From: Hydrogenophaga sp.
GTDB lineage: Bacteria; Pseudomonadota; Gammaproteobacteria; Burkholderiales; Burkholderiaceae_C
Direction: 5' to 3'
Length of the DNA: 33,178 nt
NCBI GenBank assembly: GCA_030682835.1
Contig: JAUXNG010000053.1
Location: 1-33,178 of the forward strand
Below are positions 16,141 through 23,949 of the stretch, in pieces. The notes beneath the pieces are model-generated. The model was not told the origin of the DNA and did not search any database. It saw nothing but the letters and a program-made list of their open reading frames with translations. The translations under genes and the position numbers were made by a program. Position 1 is the first letter of the stretch; each line of letters begins with the position of its first letter.

Positions 16141-16440
16141 TTATGCGGAGGGGGGGTTGTTTGGCCAGCGTTGTGGCTTCGGCGCGCGCCCGTAGCGCAG
16201 GCGCATCACCAGGATCGACAGGGCCAGCGCGAGCGTGACCGCGTTGGCTGCCACGATGGGCCAGGCGTTCAGGCTGAGGCCATAGACCAGCCACAGCGCC
16301 ACACCAAAGGTGAAGGCGCTGTACATGCCCAGCGAGATGCCGCTCACGTTGCGGGTCTTGAAGGTCAGCCAGGCCTGGGGCACGAAGCTGGCCGTGGTGA
16401 AACAGGCGGCGGCGTAGCCGAGTAGGTCGTTGGAAAGCAT
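16141..16440 (-). CDS. SemiSWEET sugar transporter (PQ-loop/MtN3 family)
   Basis: 99-residue three-helix membrane protein that dimerises to transport sugars across the inner membrane. Helix 1 (LLGYAAACFTTASFVPQAW) carries the conserved PQ motif; TRNVSGISLGMYSAFTFGVALWLVYGL forms helix 2 with the usual SGIS lead-in; helix 3 is IVAANAVTLALALSILVMRL. Length matches bacterial SemiSWEETs (85-100). ATG 16440 is chosen since earlier in-frame residues (to 16497) add an unneeded tail. A TATCAT hexamer lies only 5 bases upstream of this ATG, suggesting a leaderless message. It ends 79 bp upstream of the lipoprotein gene on the same strand, separated by the palindrome, so it is probably a separate unit. 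Confidence 0.88.
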   Translation of the reverse strand: MLSNDLLGYAAACFTTASFVPQAWLTFKTRNVSGISLGMYSAFTFGVALWLVYGLSLNAWPIVAANAVTLALALSILVMRLRYGRAPKPQRWPNNPPSA

Positions 16441-16546
16441 GGGGAATGATAAGAACAGCCCGGCGTGGTCGTTACCGAGGCGGTACACGCGCACCACTCA
16501 GGCGGCGCCACATCTGCAGCGGTCGGCGTGGAAAGCGCTCAGGCGC

Positions 16547-18067
16547 TCAGTCGGTCTGCGCCGCCGTCCACTCCACCAGCGCGTCCAGCGCAGGGCGTGC
16601 GGCCGGGGCATTGGGGTGGTTGACGAAGCCGATCACCACATAGCGGGCGCCGTTGAGCGCGTTCACGTAGCCGGCGATGCCGGTGACGTCGCGCAGGGTG
16701 CCGGTCTTGAGCCAGGCGTTCCCGCGCGCGGCGCTGTTCGGGCTCTGGGCCATGCGCGCGGTGGTGCCGCTGTAGCCGGCGACCGCCAGCGACTGCACGA
16801 ATCGGTCGGCCTGGGGGTGGCGGGCGGCGTGCTGCAGCAGCTGGGCCAAGGCTTCGGGCGTGATGCGCTCGATGCGGGAGAGGCCCGCGCCGTTGTCCAG
16901 CACCGGCGGGCTGATGCGGGTGCCGAAGGTGCGCCGCCACCAGCTGGCCATGATGTCGCGCGAGCGCTCGAAGCGGGCGCTGCGCATGGGCGCGAGCCGG
17001 TCGCTCAGGCGGCTTTCGGTCATCACATGGGTTGGGGAAAGCCGCCCCAGCGTGAGGAACACCTGCTGCGCCATCACGTTGTTGCTCCACTGGTTCACGT
17101 CGGTGATGATGTCCGACAGGGGCAGCGAGCGCGCGTCGTGCAACAGCCGCGCACCCAGGGGCGTGGCGCCGGTGCGTACCTGGCCGGTGAGGGCACCACC
17201 GGTGGCTCGCCACAGGCCTTCGAGCGCACGGGCGGCGTAGCTGGCCGGCTGCTGGTAGGCCACCGGCCACACACGCTGGCCACAGCTTTGCGGGAAGCGG
17301 CCGCTGAAGCGGATGCTGTCGGCGTCATCAAACCTCGCCTGCAGGCCGCCCCGCCAGTCGCCGCAGGCACCCTTGGCCAGGGGCACCGAGGTGTCCACCG
17401 CCAGATTGGCCAGCGGCGGCTCGCTCAGCACGCGCGCCGTGCCGGTGGCCGGGTCGGGCTGGAAGGTGAGCACGACCGACTTGAAGTTGACCAGCAGCGC
17501 ATCGGGTGCCGCGTTGTAGGGACGCAGCGCTTCGCCGTCGAAGGCGCCCGGGTCGGTGTCGGGCACCTCGAAGGCGCTGTGGTCGAGCACCAGGTCGCCG
17601 AGGATCACGCGCACGCCCTGGTCCTGCAGCGCGATGAAGGCGGCCTGCAGCCGCTCCAGCACCAGCTTGGGGTCGCCGCCGCCGCTCACGTAGAGGTTGC
17701 CGCGCAGCACGCCGTTGTCCACCCGGCCGTCGGTCAGGAAGCGCGTGCTCCAGGTGAAGTCAGGCCCCAGCAGGTCGATGGCCGCGTAAGTGGTCACCAG
17801 CTTCATCACCGAAGCCGGGTTGACCGAGACCTCGGCCCGGTGCCGCAGCCGCTCGTGGGCGCTGGCGTCGGCCGAGACCACCAGCACCGACAGGGCCGAG
17901 GCGGGCACGCCCACGCGGGCGAGCGCCTGGGTCACGCTGGGTGGCAGCGGGGTGGACATCTGCGGCGTCTGCGCGCAGGCTGGCAGCACCAGAGCGGCCA
18001 TCAGTGCGCCGGCCAGCACCCTCAGGCGGGGGAAAGAGCGGCGGAGCAGGCGGGCGATCAGGGGCAT
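16547..18067 (-). CDS. dacB: D-alanyl-D-alanine carboxypeptidase/endopeptidase (PBP4 family)
   Basis: 506-residue class C penicillin-binding protein, peptidase family S13, which cleaves D-Ala-D-Ala ends or cross-links of peptidoglycan in the periplasm. The active-site triad of motifs is complete: SVMK (S86-K89), SNN (328-330) and KTG (454-456). The large insert between the first two motifs (about 110-320) is the PBP4-specific domain II/III region. The N-terminal signal ends in LVLPAC (Cys31), so the protein may be a lipoprotein; a type I signal is the alternative. ATG 18067 was chosen over the longer open frame to 18358, which overlaps tsaB. It is divergent from tsaB over 127 bp. Confidence 0.95.
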   Translation of the reverse strand: MPLIARLLRRSFPRLRVLAGALMAALVLPACAQTPQMSTPLPPSVTQALARVGVPASALSVLVVSADASAHERLRHRAEVSVNPASVMKLVTTYAAIDLLGPDFTWSTRFLTDGRVDNGVLRGNLYVSGGGDPKLVLERLQAAFIALQDQGVRVILGDLVLDHSAFEVPDTDPGAFDGEALRPYNAAPDALLVNFKSVVLTFQPDPATGTARVLSEPPLANLAVDTSVPLAKGACGDWRGGLQARFDDADSIRFSGRFPQSCGQRVWPVAYQQPASYAARALEGLWRATGGALTGQVRTGATPLGARLLHDARSLPLSDIITDVNQWSNNVMAQQVFLTLGRLSPTHVMTESRLSDRLAPMRSARFERSRDIMASWWRRTFGTRISPPVLDNGAGLSRIERITPEALAQLLQHAARHPQADRFVQSLAVAGYSGTTARMAQSPNSAARGNAWLKTGTLRDVTGIAGYVNALNGARYVVIGFVNHPNAPAARPALDALVEWTAAQTD

Positions 18068-18182
18068 GGTGGCCGTGATTATGGAAGCCGCAGACCTGCC
18101 GACGTGTTGGCCTGCGACGAAAGACCCGGTGGCGCGTGACCAGTGGCACCTCGCGGGGCTCGAGCCGCAAGGGGCCGTGGCC

Positions 18183-18188
18183 GATAAT
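18183..18188 (+). promoter_or_regulatory. Candidate -10 element of a leaderless tsaB transcript
   Basis: GATAAT (5 of 6 to consensus) ends 6 bases before the tsaB ATG, which would put the transcription start at or next to the A of ATG. No Shine-Dalgarno is present and no good -35 was found. Confidence 0.45.
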
Positions 18189-18194
18189 CGCCCG

Positions 18195-19007
18195 ATGTCC
18201 GTTTCCCCCCAACTTGCGCCTGCTGCCAGCGGCCCGACCCTGCGTTTCCTTGCACTGGAAACCAGCACCGATGTGCTGTCGGTTGCGCTGGGTTCCGGCG
18301 CGCCCGGTGACCCCGTGTGGCAGCACACCGGCCCGGGCGGCGCGCAGGCCTCGGCCACCCTGCTGCCCCTGGTTCAGTCGCTGATGGCGCAGGCCGGCTG
18401 GACGCTGCAGAGTCTGGACGCGGTGGTGTTCGGTCGTGGCCCGGGTTCCTTCACCGGCCTGCGCACCGCCTGCGCCGTGGCGCAGGGCCTGGCCTACGGG
18501 GCTCAGGACGCCGCCCGTCCCGCTGGCGTTCCGGTGCTCGCCGTGGACACGCTGCTGGCCCTGGCCGAGGAGGCCAGGTCGGCCTGCGCGGATGAAGCAC
18601 AGCCCGCGCCGGGCGTGATCGTGGCCCTGCTTGATGCCCGCATGGACGAGCTGTATGTGGCGCCCTATGCCCACTCTGCCGACGGCCTGCAGGAACTGGC
18701 GCCGCCGCGCCTGTGCGCGCCCCAGAATCTGGGCGCCTACCTGGCGCAGGCCGTGCCCCAGGCATCGGCCCACGCCGACACCGTGCTGGCCGGCAACGTG
18801 TTTGCTGCGTACGGTGAGCGCCTGGCTGGCGCCGTGGGGCTGCGCCGCCCTGCGCTGCCCACCGCCACCGCGCTGCTGCGACTGGCGCCCGGCATGCTCG
18901 CGGCGGGTGCGGCCGTGGCCGCCCAGGACGCGTTGCCGCTCTATGTGCGCGACAAGGTGGCCCAGACCACGGCCGAGCGCGACGCGCTGCGCGCCGCCAG
19001 CGCCTGA
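18195..19007 (+). CDS. tsaB: tRNA t6A biosynthesis protein TsaB
   Basis: 270-residue ASKHA-fold protein that scaffolds the TsaB-TsaD-TsaE complex for threonylcarbamoyl transfer to A37 of ANN-decoding tRNAs. LRFLALETSTDVLSVAL opens the fold and VVFGRGPGSFTGLRTACAVAQGLA is the diagnostic signature. Length is slightly over the E. coli protein (231) because of low-complexity inserts around residues 130 and 175. ATG 18195 lies right before the first strand; the longer frame to 17790 overlaps dacB and was rejected. rimI starts 15 bp downstream, forming the tsaB-rimI pair common in proteobacteria. Confidence 0.95.
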   Translation: MSVSPQLAPAASGPTLRFLALETSTDVLSVALGSGAPGDPVWQHTGPGGAQASATLLPLVQSLMAQAGWTLQSLDAVVFGRGPGSFTGLRTACAVAQGLAYGAQDAARPAGVPVLAVDTLLALAEEARSACADEAQPAPGVIVALLDARMDELYVAPYAHSADGLQELAPPRLCAPQNLGAYLAQAVPQASAHADTVLAGNVFAAYGERLAGAVGLRRPALPTATALLRLAPGMLAAGAAVAAQDALPLYVRDKVAQTTAERDALRAASA

Positions 19008-19022
19008 ACCGCCCATGCCTTC

Positions 19023-19631
19023 ATGACCACCACCGCCGTTTCAACATTCGCCAGCCCCGCTGTCCCGGCCTGGGCGGTTCAGCACTGGCCCGAGGCTGCC
19101 AGCGCCAGCCAGCGCCGCGTGAGCTTCGAGCCCATGACCACCGCCCATCTGGACGCAGTGGCCGAGGTGGAGAAAACCGCTTACACGCACCCCTGGTCGC
19201 CCCGGCACTTCAGCGACTCGCTGCAGTCGGGCTACCCGGCCGTGCTGCTGCTGGGCGAGGCCTTGCCCGGCGAGGCCGAGCATGGCGTGCGACCCGACGG
19301 CCGCGTGCTGCTGGGCTACCTTGTGGCCATGCCGGGGGTGGAAGAGGTGCACCTGCTCAACATCACGGTGGCCCCCGCGCACCAGCGCCAGGGCTGGGCG
19401 CGTTTCATGCTGGACGCGCTGGTGCACTGGTCGCGCGGCCAGCAGGCGCAGTGGCTCTGGCTGGAAGCGCGCCAGAGCAACGCGCCCGCACGGGCCCTGT
19501 ACGAACGCTATGGCTTCAAGCAGGTGGGTCTGCGCCGGGGCTATTACCCCGCCGGGCAGTTCCAGCGCGAAGACGCGGTGGTGATGAGCCTCCCCTTGGC
19601 CCCAGTGGGCGCGTCGGGGGTGAAGGCATGA
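19023..19631 (+). CDS. rimI: Ribosomal protein bS18-alanine N-acetyltransferase
   Basis: 202-residue GNAT acetyltransferase. The core begins around residue 33 (SFEPMTTAHLDAVAEVEKTAYTHPW, the RimI N-terminal pattern). The acetyl-CoA pyrophosphate loop is VAPAHQRQGWARFML (Q/R-x-x-G-x-A), and ARQSNAPARALYERYGFKQVGLRRGYY is the conserved C-terminal half. It has about 32 extra N-terminal residues and an insert (PGEAEHGVRPDGR) compared with the ~148-residue E. coli protein. The stop overlaps the next start (ATGA at 19628), so the glycosylase gene is translationally coupled. Confidence 0.93.
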   Translation: MTTTAVSTFASPAVPAWAVQHWPEAASASQRRVSFEPMTTAHLDAVAEVEKTAYTHPWSPRHFSDSLQSGYPAVLLLGEALPGEAEHGVRPDGRVLLGYLVAMPGVEEVHLLNITVAPAHQRQGWARFMLDALVHWSRGQQAQWLWLEARQSNAPARALYERYGFKQVGLRRGYYPAGQFQREDAVVMSLPLAPVGASGVKA

Positions 19632-20527
19632 GCCAGCGACCAGACACCTCTGCCGACGAGCCGGCAGTGGAAGCGCCCGACACGTCCTTCCTCCCCTGGC
19701 TGGATGCCCGCCAGCGCGCGATGCTCGCTGAAATGGGCGTGCGCATCTGGGCACCCAGGGCCCATGCCGCGCCGGCTCCTGAGGCGCCTGCCGCGGCACC
19801 CGCCGAGCGGGCAGCCGCGCCGGCCCGGCCGGCCATCTCTCTCCCGCCCTCACCGCCCTCAGCGCCCGTTGCAGCCCCGGTGCGTCCGACACCTCAGCCC
19901 ATTGCCGCTGCCGCCACCGCGCCTGCACCGCCAGCCACGCTGGCGCCGCTGCAAGGTGTCGACGCCATGGACTGGGCCACCTTGCGCGCCACGGTGACCG
20001 ACTGCCGCGCCTGCAGCCTGTGCGAAGGCCGCACCCAGACCGTGTTCGGCACCGGCGACGAGCAGGCCGACTGGATGGTGGTGGGCGAAGCCCCGGGCGA
20101 CCCTGAAGACCGCCAGGGCGAGCCCTACCTGGGCGACGCCGGCCGCCTGCTCGACAACATGCTGCACGCGGTGGGCCGCAGCCGCACCGGGCAGGGCGCG
20201 CAGGCCGCCTACGTGGCCCACGTGCTCAAGTGCCGGCCGCCCACCAGCCGCAACCCGCAGCCGGCCGAAGTGGCGCTGTGCGCCCAGTACCTCGCGCGCC
20301 AGGTGGCGCTGGTTCAGCCAAAAGTGATCATCGCCATGGGTCCGATGGCCGCACAGGCCCTGCTGCAGAGCCAGGAACCCATCGGCAAGCTGCGCGGCCG
20401 GGTGCACCAGCACCAGGGCATCCCCGTCGTGGTCACCTTCCCGCCTTCGTTCCTGTTGCGCACCCCGGTCAACAAAGGCAAGGCCTGGGCCGACCTGTGC
20501 CTGGCGATGGAACAGCTGCCGCGGTAG
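19628..20527 (+). CDS. Family 4-type uracil-DNA glycosylase (Fe-S), with Pro/Ala-rich N-terminal region
   Basis: 299-residue protein. Residues 1-~110 are a low-complexity Ala/Pro segment after a short helical start; the glycosylase domain covers ~112-299. Four cysteines fit the [4Fe-4S] site: C126 and C129 (CRAC), then C202 and C218 with the family's 15-residue spacing. Motif 1 is VVGEAPGDPEDRQGEPYLGDAGRLLD (151 onward). The second catalytic motif, normally H-P-[SA], reads F271-P-P-S274, so the usual His is proline. It would remove uracil from DNA in base-excision repair if active. Start ATG 19628 overlaps the rimI stop; the frame is open further upstream inside rimI. Known relatives are also described as phage-polymerase-like domain proteins. 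Confidence 0.9.
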   Translation: MSQRPDTSADEPAVEAPDTSFLPWLDARQRAMLAEMGVRIWAPRAHAAPAPEAPAAAPAERAAAPARPAISLPPSPPSAPVAAPVRPTPQPIAAAATAPAPPATLAPLQGVDAMDWATLRATVTDCRACSLCEGRTQTVFGTGDEQADWMVVGEAPGDPEDRQGEPYLGDAGRLLDNMLHAVGRSRTGQGAQAAYVAHVLKCRPPTSRNPQPAEVALCAQYLARQVALVQPKVIIAMGPMAAQALLQSQEPIGKLRGRVHQHQGIPVVVTFPPSFLLRTPVNKGKAWADLCLAMEQLPR

Positions 20528-20540
20528 GGCGCCACTGCCG

Positions 20541-20742
20541 CCGTTCGGTTTGGGCTTGTCAGAGCCGTCCTGGGGAAGGCAGGGGGCGTTTCGACAGGCT
20601 CAACGCGAACGGAAAAAAAGCCAGCTCAACGCGAACGGAGACGAAGTGGCTCAACGCGGCGCATTCCTCCGTTCGGGCTGAGCCCGTCGAAGCCTTCAAC
20701 AGGTGCAGGCACGCGGCGTTTCGACAGGCTCAACGCGAACGG
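20541..20742. repeat. Cluster of REP-like extragenic repeats
   Basis: Two identical 28-bp copies lie at 20585-20612 and 20715-20742 in the same orientation (core TTTCGACAGGCTCAACGCGA). An inverted relative lies at 20669-20694 and a decayed inverted copy at 20541-20566. Truncated copies of the 3' part (CTCAACGCGAACGGA-like) occur at 20625-20639 and 20650-20657. The cluster fills the convergent gap between the glycosylase and exporter genes. Alternating orientation could form stable stems and end both transcripts. Confidence 0.85.
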
Positions 20743-20755
20743 GGATGGGGCAGGC

Positions 20756-21658
20756 TCAAGCTCCCGGCTGCACCGCCCGCGCGGGCCACAGCACGCTGGC
20801 AATGGCGACCATCACCAGGGCCACCGCGGCCCAGTCCTGCCAGTGCAACACCTCGCCCAGCCACCAGGCGCCGCTGAACACGCCCAGCACCGGGATGAAC
20901 ATCACCGACAGGGTGGAGGCCACGGGCGGCAGGTCGCGTGCCAGCGAGAGCCAGGCCACCTGGGCAAAGGCAAACACGCCCAGCGCGTTGTAGAGGATGG
21001 ACCACTGCACGGTGGGCGTGGGCCAGGTCCAGGCGTCACGCTCGAACAGCACCGTCAGCAGCGTCATCCACAAGGTGGTGAACAGCGTCATCCAGAACGA
21101 GAGCGCCAGCGTGGGGTGCGGAATGCGGGTGCGGCGCATCAGCTGCGTGCCCACCGCCCAGGTCGCGGCACCCACCAGCATCATGGTCACGCCCAGCGGC
21201 TTGCCCGAGAGCTGTGTCAGCTCGTGCCACAGCAGCAGCCCCACGCCCAGCGCGGCAGCGGCCACCCCGCCCCATGCGCGGCCCGGCAGGCGCTGGCCGA
21301 ACCACCACGCGCCCACCAGAGCCGAGAACACCGGCATGGTGTAGCCCAGGATGGCCGCGCGCCCGCTGGACAGGTTCTGGATCGCCAGGATGATCAGCGT
21401 GTGCCAGAAGAACATGTTGAACACCGTCAGCAGCGCCAGTTCAGACCAGTGCGCGCGGCCCACCCGGAACGGCACCCGCCGCCACAGCAGCACGCCCGCG
21501 AGCACCGGCAGGCCGATCCACATGCACAGGGTGCGGAAGGTCAGCGGCGGGAACCCGGTGACGCCGAGTTTCATGATTGGCCAGTTGAAGCCCCACACCA
21601 GCGTGAGCAGGACGAGCAGGACCAGTTGCTGGCGGGACAGGGTGTGCATGGCGCGCAT
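20756..21658 (-). CDS. EamA/DMT-superfamily transporter
   Basis: 300-residue inner-membrane protein with ten predicted helices as two EamA repeats, the usual drug/metabolite exporter design. Repeat 1 begins LVLLVLLTLVWGFNWPIMKLGV (the WG.N/P motif) and repeat 2 near LGVTMMLVGAATWAVGTQLM. The final helices contain VASTLSVMFIPVLGVFSGAWWLGE, the typical end of the second repeat. The substrate cannot be predicted (amino-acid or metabolite export is common). Start is ATG 21658 (MRAMHTLS) or ATG 21649 (MHTLS); the open frame to 21835 overlaps pyrF and was rejected. It is divergent from pyrF and its stop touches the repeat cluster. Confidence 0.92.
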   Translation of the reverse strand: MRAMHTLSRQQLVLLVLLTLVWGFNWPIMKLGVTGFPPLTFRTLCMWIGLPVLAGVLLWRRVPFRVGRAHWSELALLTVFNMFFWHTLIILAIQNLSSGRAAILGYTMPVFSALVGAWWFGQRLPGRAWGGVAAAALGVGLLLWHELTQLSGKPLGVTMMLVGAATWAVGTQLMRRTRIPHPTLALSFWMTLFTTLWMTLLTVLFERDAWTWPTPTVQWSILYNALGVFAFAQVAWLSLARDLPPVASTLSVMFIPVLGVFSGAWWLGEVLHWQDWAAVALVMVAIASVLWPARAVQPGA

Positions 21659-21704
21659 CTTAAGTGGGCAGATCGAGGTCGGCTGGCGCGCAGGGCGCAG
21701 TCCG

Positions 21705-21710
21705 TAAAAT
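21705..21710 (+). promoter_or_regulatory. Candidate -10 element of a leaderless pyrF transcript
   Basis: TAAAAT ends 6 bases before the pyrF ATG, the same geometry as for tsaB. It lies in the string CGTAAAATCG that also precedes purE. No Shine-Dalgarno fits between it and the start codon; the -35 region is weak. Confidence 0.45.
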
Positions 21711-21716
21711 CGCCCC

Positions 21717-22559
21717 ATGACCTTTCTCGACATGCTGCGCGGCGCCGAGCGCCAGAACCGTTCCCTGCTGTGCGTGGGGCTGGACCCGGACCCGGCCCGC
21801 TTCCCCGACGCGCTCAAGGGCGATGCCCGCCGCATCTACGACTTCTGCGCCGCCATCGTCGAGGCCACGGCCGACACGGCCATCGCCTTCAAGCCGCAGA
21901 TCGCCTACTTCGCTGCCCACCGCGCCGAAGACCAGCTGGAAAAGCTCATGGCCCACATGCGCGCCGTGGCGCCGCAGGTGCCGGTGATCCTGGACGCCAA
22001 GCGCGGCGACATCGGCAGCACCGCCGAGCAGTACGCCATCGAGGCCTTCGAGCGCTACGGCGCCGACGCGGTCACGCTCTCGCCCTTCATGGGCTTTGAT
22101 TCCGTTCAGCCCTACCTGAAGTACCACGGCAAGGGTGCCTTCCTGCTGTGCCGCACCTCCAACCCCGGCGGTGACGACCTGCAGAACCAGCGCCTGGCCT
22201 CGGTGGACGGCCAGCCGCTGCTCTACGAACACATTGCACGCCTGGCCCAGGGGCCCTGGAACCTGAACGGCCAGCTCGGACTAGTGGTGGGCGCCACCTA
22301 CCCGGCCGAGATCGAGCGCGTGCGCGAACTCGCGCCGACGCTGCCCCTGCTGATTCCGGGTGTGGGCGCGCAGGGCGGCGATGCCGTGGCGACCATCCGC
22401 GCGGGCTACCGCAGCGCCGGCGACGAGACCACCGGGCCGGTCATCGTCAACAGCTCGCGTGCCATTCTCTACGCCTCCAGCGGTGCCGACTTTGCGGCCG
22501 CCGCGCGGCAGGAAGCGCTGCGCACGCGCGACCTGCTCGAAGCCGCCAAGACCGCGTGA
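21717..22559 (+). CDS. pyrF: Orotidine 5'-phosphate decarboxylase
   Basis: 280-residue class 2 OMP decarboxylase, forming UMP in the last step of pyrimidine synthesis. The N-terminal [15 protein letters not shown] and the catalytic [15 protein letters not shown] (Lys95) are diagnostic of the longer group found in actinobacteria and betaproteobacteria. [14 protein letters not shown] and [12 protein letters not shown] complete the phosphate-binding side of the TIM barrel. ATG 21717 is the only start giving the conserved N terminus. Confidence 0.96.
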   Translation: MTFLDMLRGAERQNRSLLCVGLDPDPARFPDALKGDARRIYDFCAAIVEATADTAIAFKPQIAYFAAHRAEDQLEKLMAHMRAVAPQVPVILDAKRGDIGSTAEQYAIEAFERYGADAVTLSPFMGFDSVQPYLKYHGKGAFLLCRTSNPGGDDLQNQRLASVDGQPLLYEHIARLAQGPWNLNGQLGLVVGATYPAEIERVRELAPTLPLLIPGVGAQGGDAVATIRAGYRSAGDETTGPVIVNSSRAILYASSGADFAAAARQEALRTRDLLEAAKTA

Positions 22560-22689
22560 CGTGGCCCGGTCCCCGGGTCCCCGGTGTGTCGCCAGCGTGA
22601 CCTTCCCGGCCGTGGCGGCGCCGGCCGGCGCGCGACAGATGCGCGCCTGCTGTCTACCATGCGCGCTGGTTCGAGGAGGTATCCGCCGC

Positions 22690-22737
22690 ATGATCGATCT
22701 CTACACTGCTGCCACGCTCCGGAAAGACACCGCATGA
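22690..22737 (+). CDS. 15-codon leader ORF coupled to the GST gene, possible GST remnant
   Basis: MIDLYTAATLRKDTA is preceded by a full AGGAGG (22674-22679) at 10-base spacing, the strongest ribosome site noticed in the window. Its TGA overlaps the GST start (ATGA at 22734), so ribosomes ending here could start the GST. The first nine residues resemble the N termini of YghU/YfcG-type glutathione transferases (MIDLYT-T), which suggests the residue of a second, deleted gst gene now acting as a leader. Translation is not proven. Confidence 0.5.
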   Translation: MIDLYTAATLRKDTA

Positions 22738-23351
22738 AGCTGTATGTGTCGCCGCGTGCGCCCAATCCGCGGCGCGTGCTCATGTTCCTGGTCGAGAAGA
22801 ACATCAACGGCCTGGAGCTGATCAACATCGACCTCAACGCGCAGGAACACAAGACCGAGCGCTATCTCGCCAAGAGCCCGCTGGCGCGTGTGCCCGCGCT
22901 GGAGCTGGACGACGGGCGCGTGCTCACCGAAACCCGGGCCATCTGCACCTTCATGGAAGGCCGCGTGCCCGAGCCCAACCTGATGGGCCGCAACGCCGAG
23001 GAGCGCGCCTTCATCGAAATGGCCGACCGCCGCGTGGAGTGGTATTTCATGCTGCCGCTGGCCAATTGCATCCGCCACACGCACCCCGGTCTGGCGGCGC
23101 TGGAGCAGCCGCAGTTCCCCGACTTCGGGCACTCGCAGGCCGCCAAGGCGCGGGAAACGGCGGCCTGGCTCGACGCCGAACTGCAGCGCCAGCCCTGGGT
23201 GGCCGGCGATCGCTTCACCATTGCCGACATCACCGCCTTCTGCACCGTCGAGTTTGCTCGGCTCATGCGCTTCAAGCCGGCCGACGAAGGCTTTCATGCC
23301 CTGCAGGCCTGGCGCGACCGCGTGGCGGCGCGCCCCAGCGCGCTGGTCTGA
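22734..23351 (+). CDS. Glutathione S-transferase family protein
   Basis: 205-residue cytosolic GST. The N-terminal thioredoxin-like domain (about 1-80) starts MKLYVSPRAPNPRRVLMFLVEKN, with Ser6 the likely catalytic residue, and has the cis-Pro segment RVPALELDDGRVLTET and glutathione-contacting ETRAICTF. The helical C-terminal domain (about 88-205) ends with the N-capping motif AGDRFTIADITAFCTVEFA. It probably detoxifies electrophiles; the substrate is not predictable. Start ATG 22734 overlaps the stop of a 15-codon leader frame. The open frame continues upstream to 22584 but lacks a credible start. Confidence 0.93.
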   Translation: MKLYVSPRAPNPRRVLMFLVEKNINGLELINIDLNAQEHKTERYLAKSPLARVPALELDDGRVLTETRAICTFMEGRVPEPNLMGRNAEERAFIEMADRRVEWYFMLPLANCIRHTHPGLAALEQPQFPDFGHSQAAKARETAAWLDAELQRQPWVAGDRFTIADITAFCTVEFARLMRFKPADEGFHALQAWRDRVAARPSALV

Positions 23352-23371
23352 CTGACGCGCCGCTTGGGCGC

Positions 23372-23818
23372 TCAGCTGGTGTGCGTGACGCGCGAGGCGT
23401 CGAGCTGGGCCTTGGCGCTCTGCGCCAGCGCCACCTCGCCCGGCGTCTCGGGTGACCAGGCGTCCACCGGCAGTGGGCGGCCGTGCGAATCGACCGACAC
23501 GAAGACGATCATGCATTCGGTGGTTTTCTGCATCGCGCCGCCCTTCATGTCGCCGCTGCGCACCTCCACCGCGATGTTCATGCTGCTGTTGCCGGTGTAG
23601 GCCAGCCGCGCCTCCACCTCCACCAGGTCGCCGATCATGATGGGGCGGTGGAAGCGGATGCCGCCCACGTACACCGTGACGCAGTAGCGCTTGGACCAGC
23701 TGGTGGCGCAGGCATAGCCCGCCTCGTCGATCCATTTCATGACGGTGCCGCCGTGCACCTTTCCGCCGAAGTTGACGGTGCTGGGTTCGGCAAGGAAGCG
23801 GAGCGTGATGACGGACAT
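23372..23818 (-). CDS. Acyl-CoA thioesterase (YciA-like hotdog fold)
   Basis: 148-residue single-hotdog thioesterase that hydrolyses acyl-CoA to free acid and CoA. STVNFGGKVHGGTVMKWIDEAGYACA contains the HGG..M..D active-site helix of the acyl-CoA hydrolase group (BACH/YciA), and VTVYVGGIRFHRPIMIGDLVEVEA and VFVSVDSHGRPLPV are the conserved strands. Length matches the bacterial enzymes. ATG 23818 is chosen with AGAAAGG upstream; a TTG at 23842 is in frame but unlikely. It converges on the GST gene with only 20 bp between stops. Confidence 0.93.
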   Translation of the reverse strand: MSVITLRFLAEPSTVNFGGKVHGGTVMKWIDEAGYACATSWSKRYCVTVYVGGIRFHRPIMIGDLVEVEARLAYTGNSSMNIAVEVRSGDMKGGAMQKTTECMIVFVSVDSHGRPLPVDAWSPETPGEVALAQSAKAQLDASRVTHTS

Positions 23819-23949
23819 GGCGGTGACCTTTCTGGCAGGCAACGGATTTTCGCCCGCCAGATCAAGAGCCCGGCGGTGCGCGGTGATTGTCGCTGTGCCG
23901 GGTCGGTGCCGGGGTTATCGCCCTGTCATTTTTCAGCCCGGCCGCCGTG

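Noticed and set aside
16430..18139. 569-codon plus-strand open frame antisense to dacB
   Set aside because: Composition-driven His/Gln/Arg-rich sequence without motifs; dacB has all three active-site motifs on the other strand.
20585..20742. Possible CRISPR-like repeats
   Set aside because: Only two exact copies 130 bp apart, with inverted and truncated versions between them; no regular spacers and no cas genes, so they are REP-like.
23352..23371. Terminator between the convergent GST and thioesterase genes
   Set aside because: Only a 5-bp GCGCC/GGCGC stem without a T-run; too weak to call.
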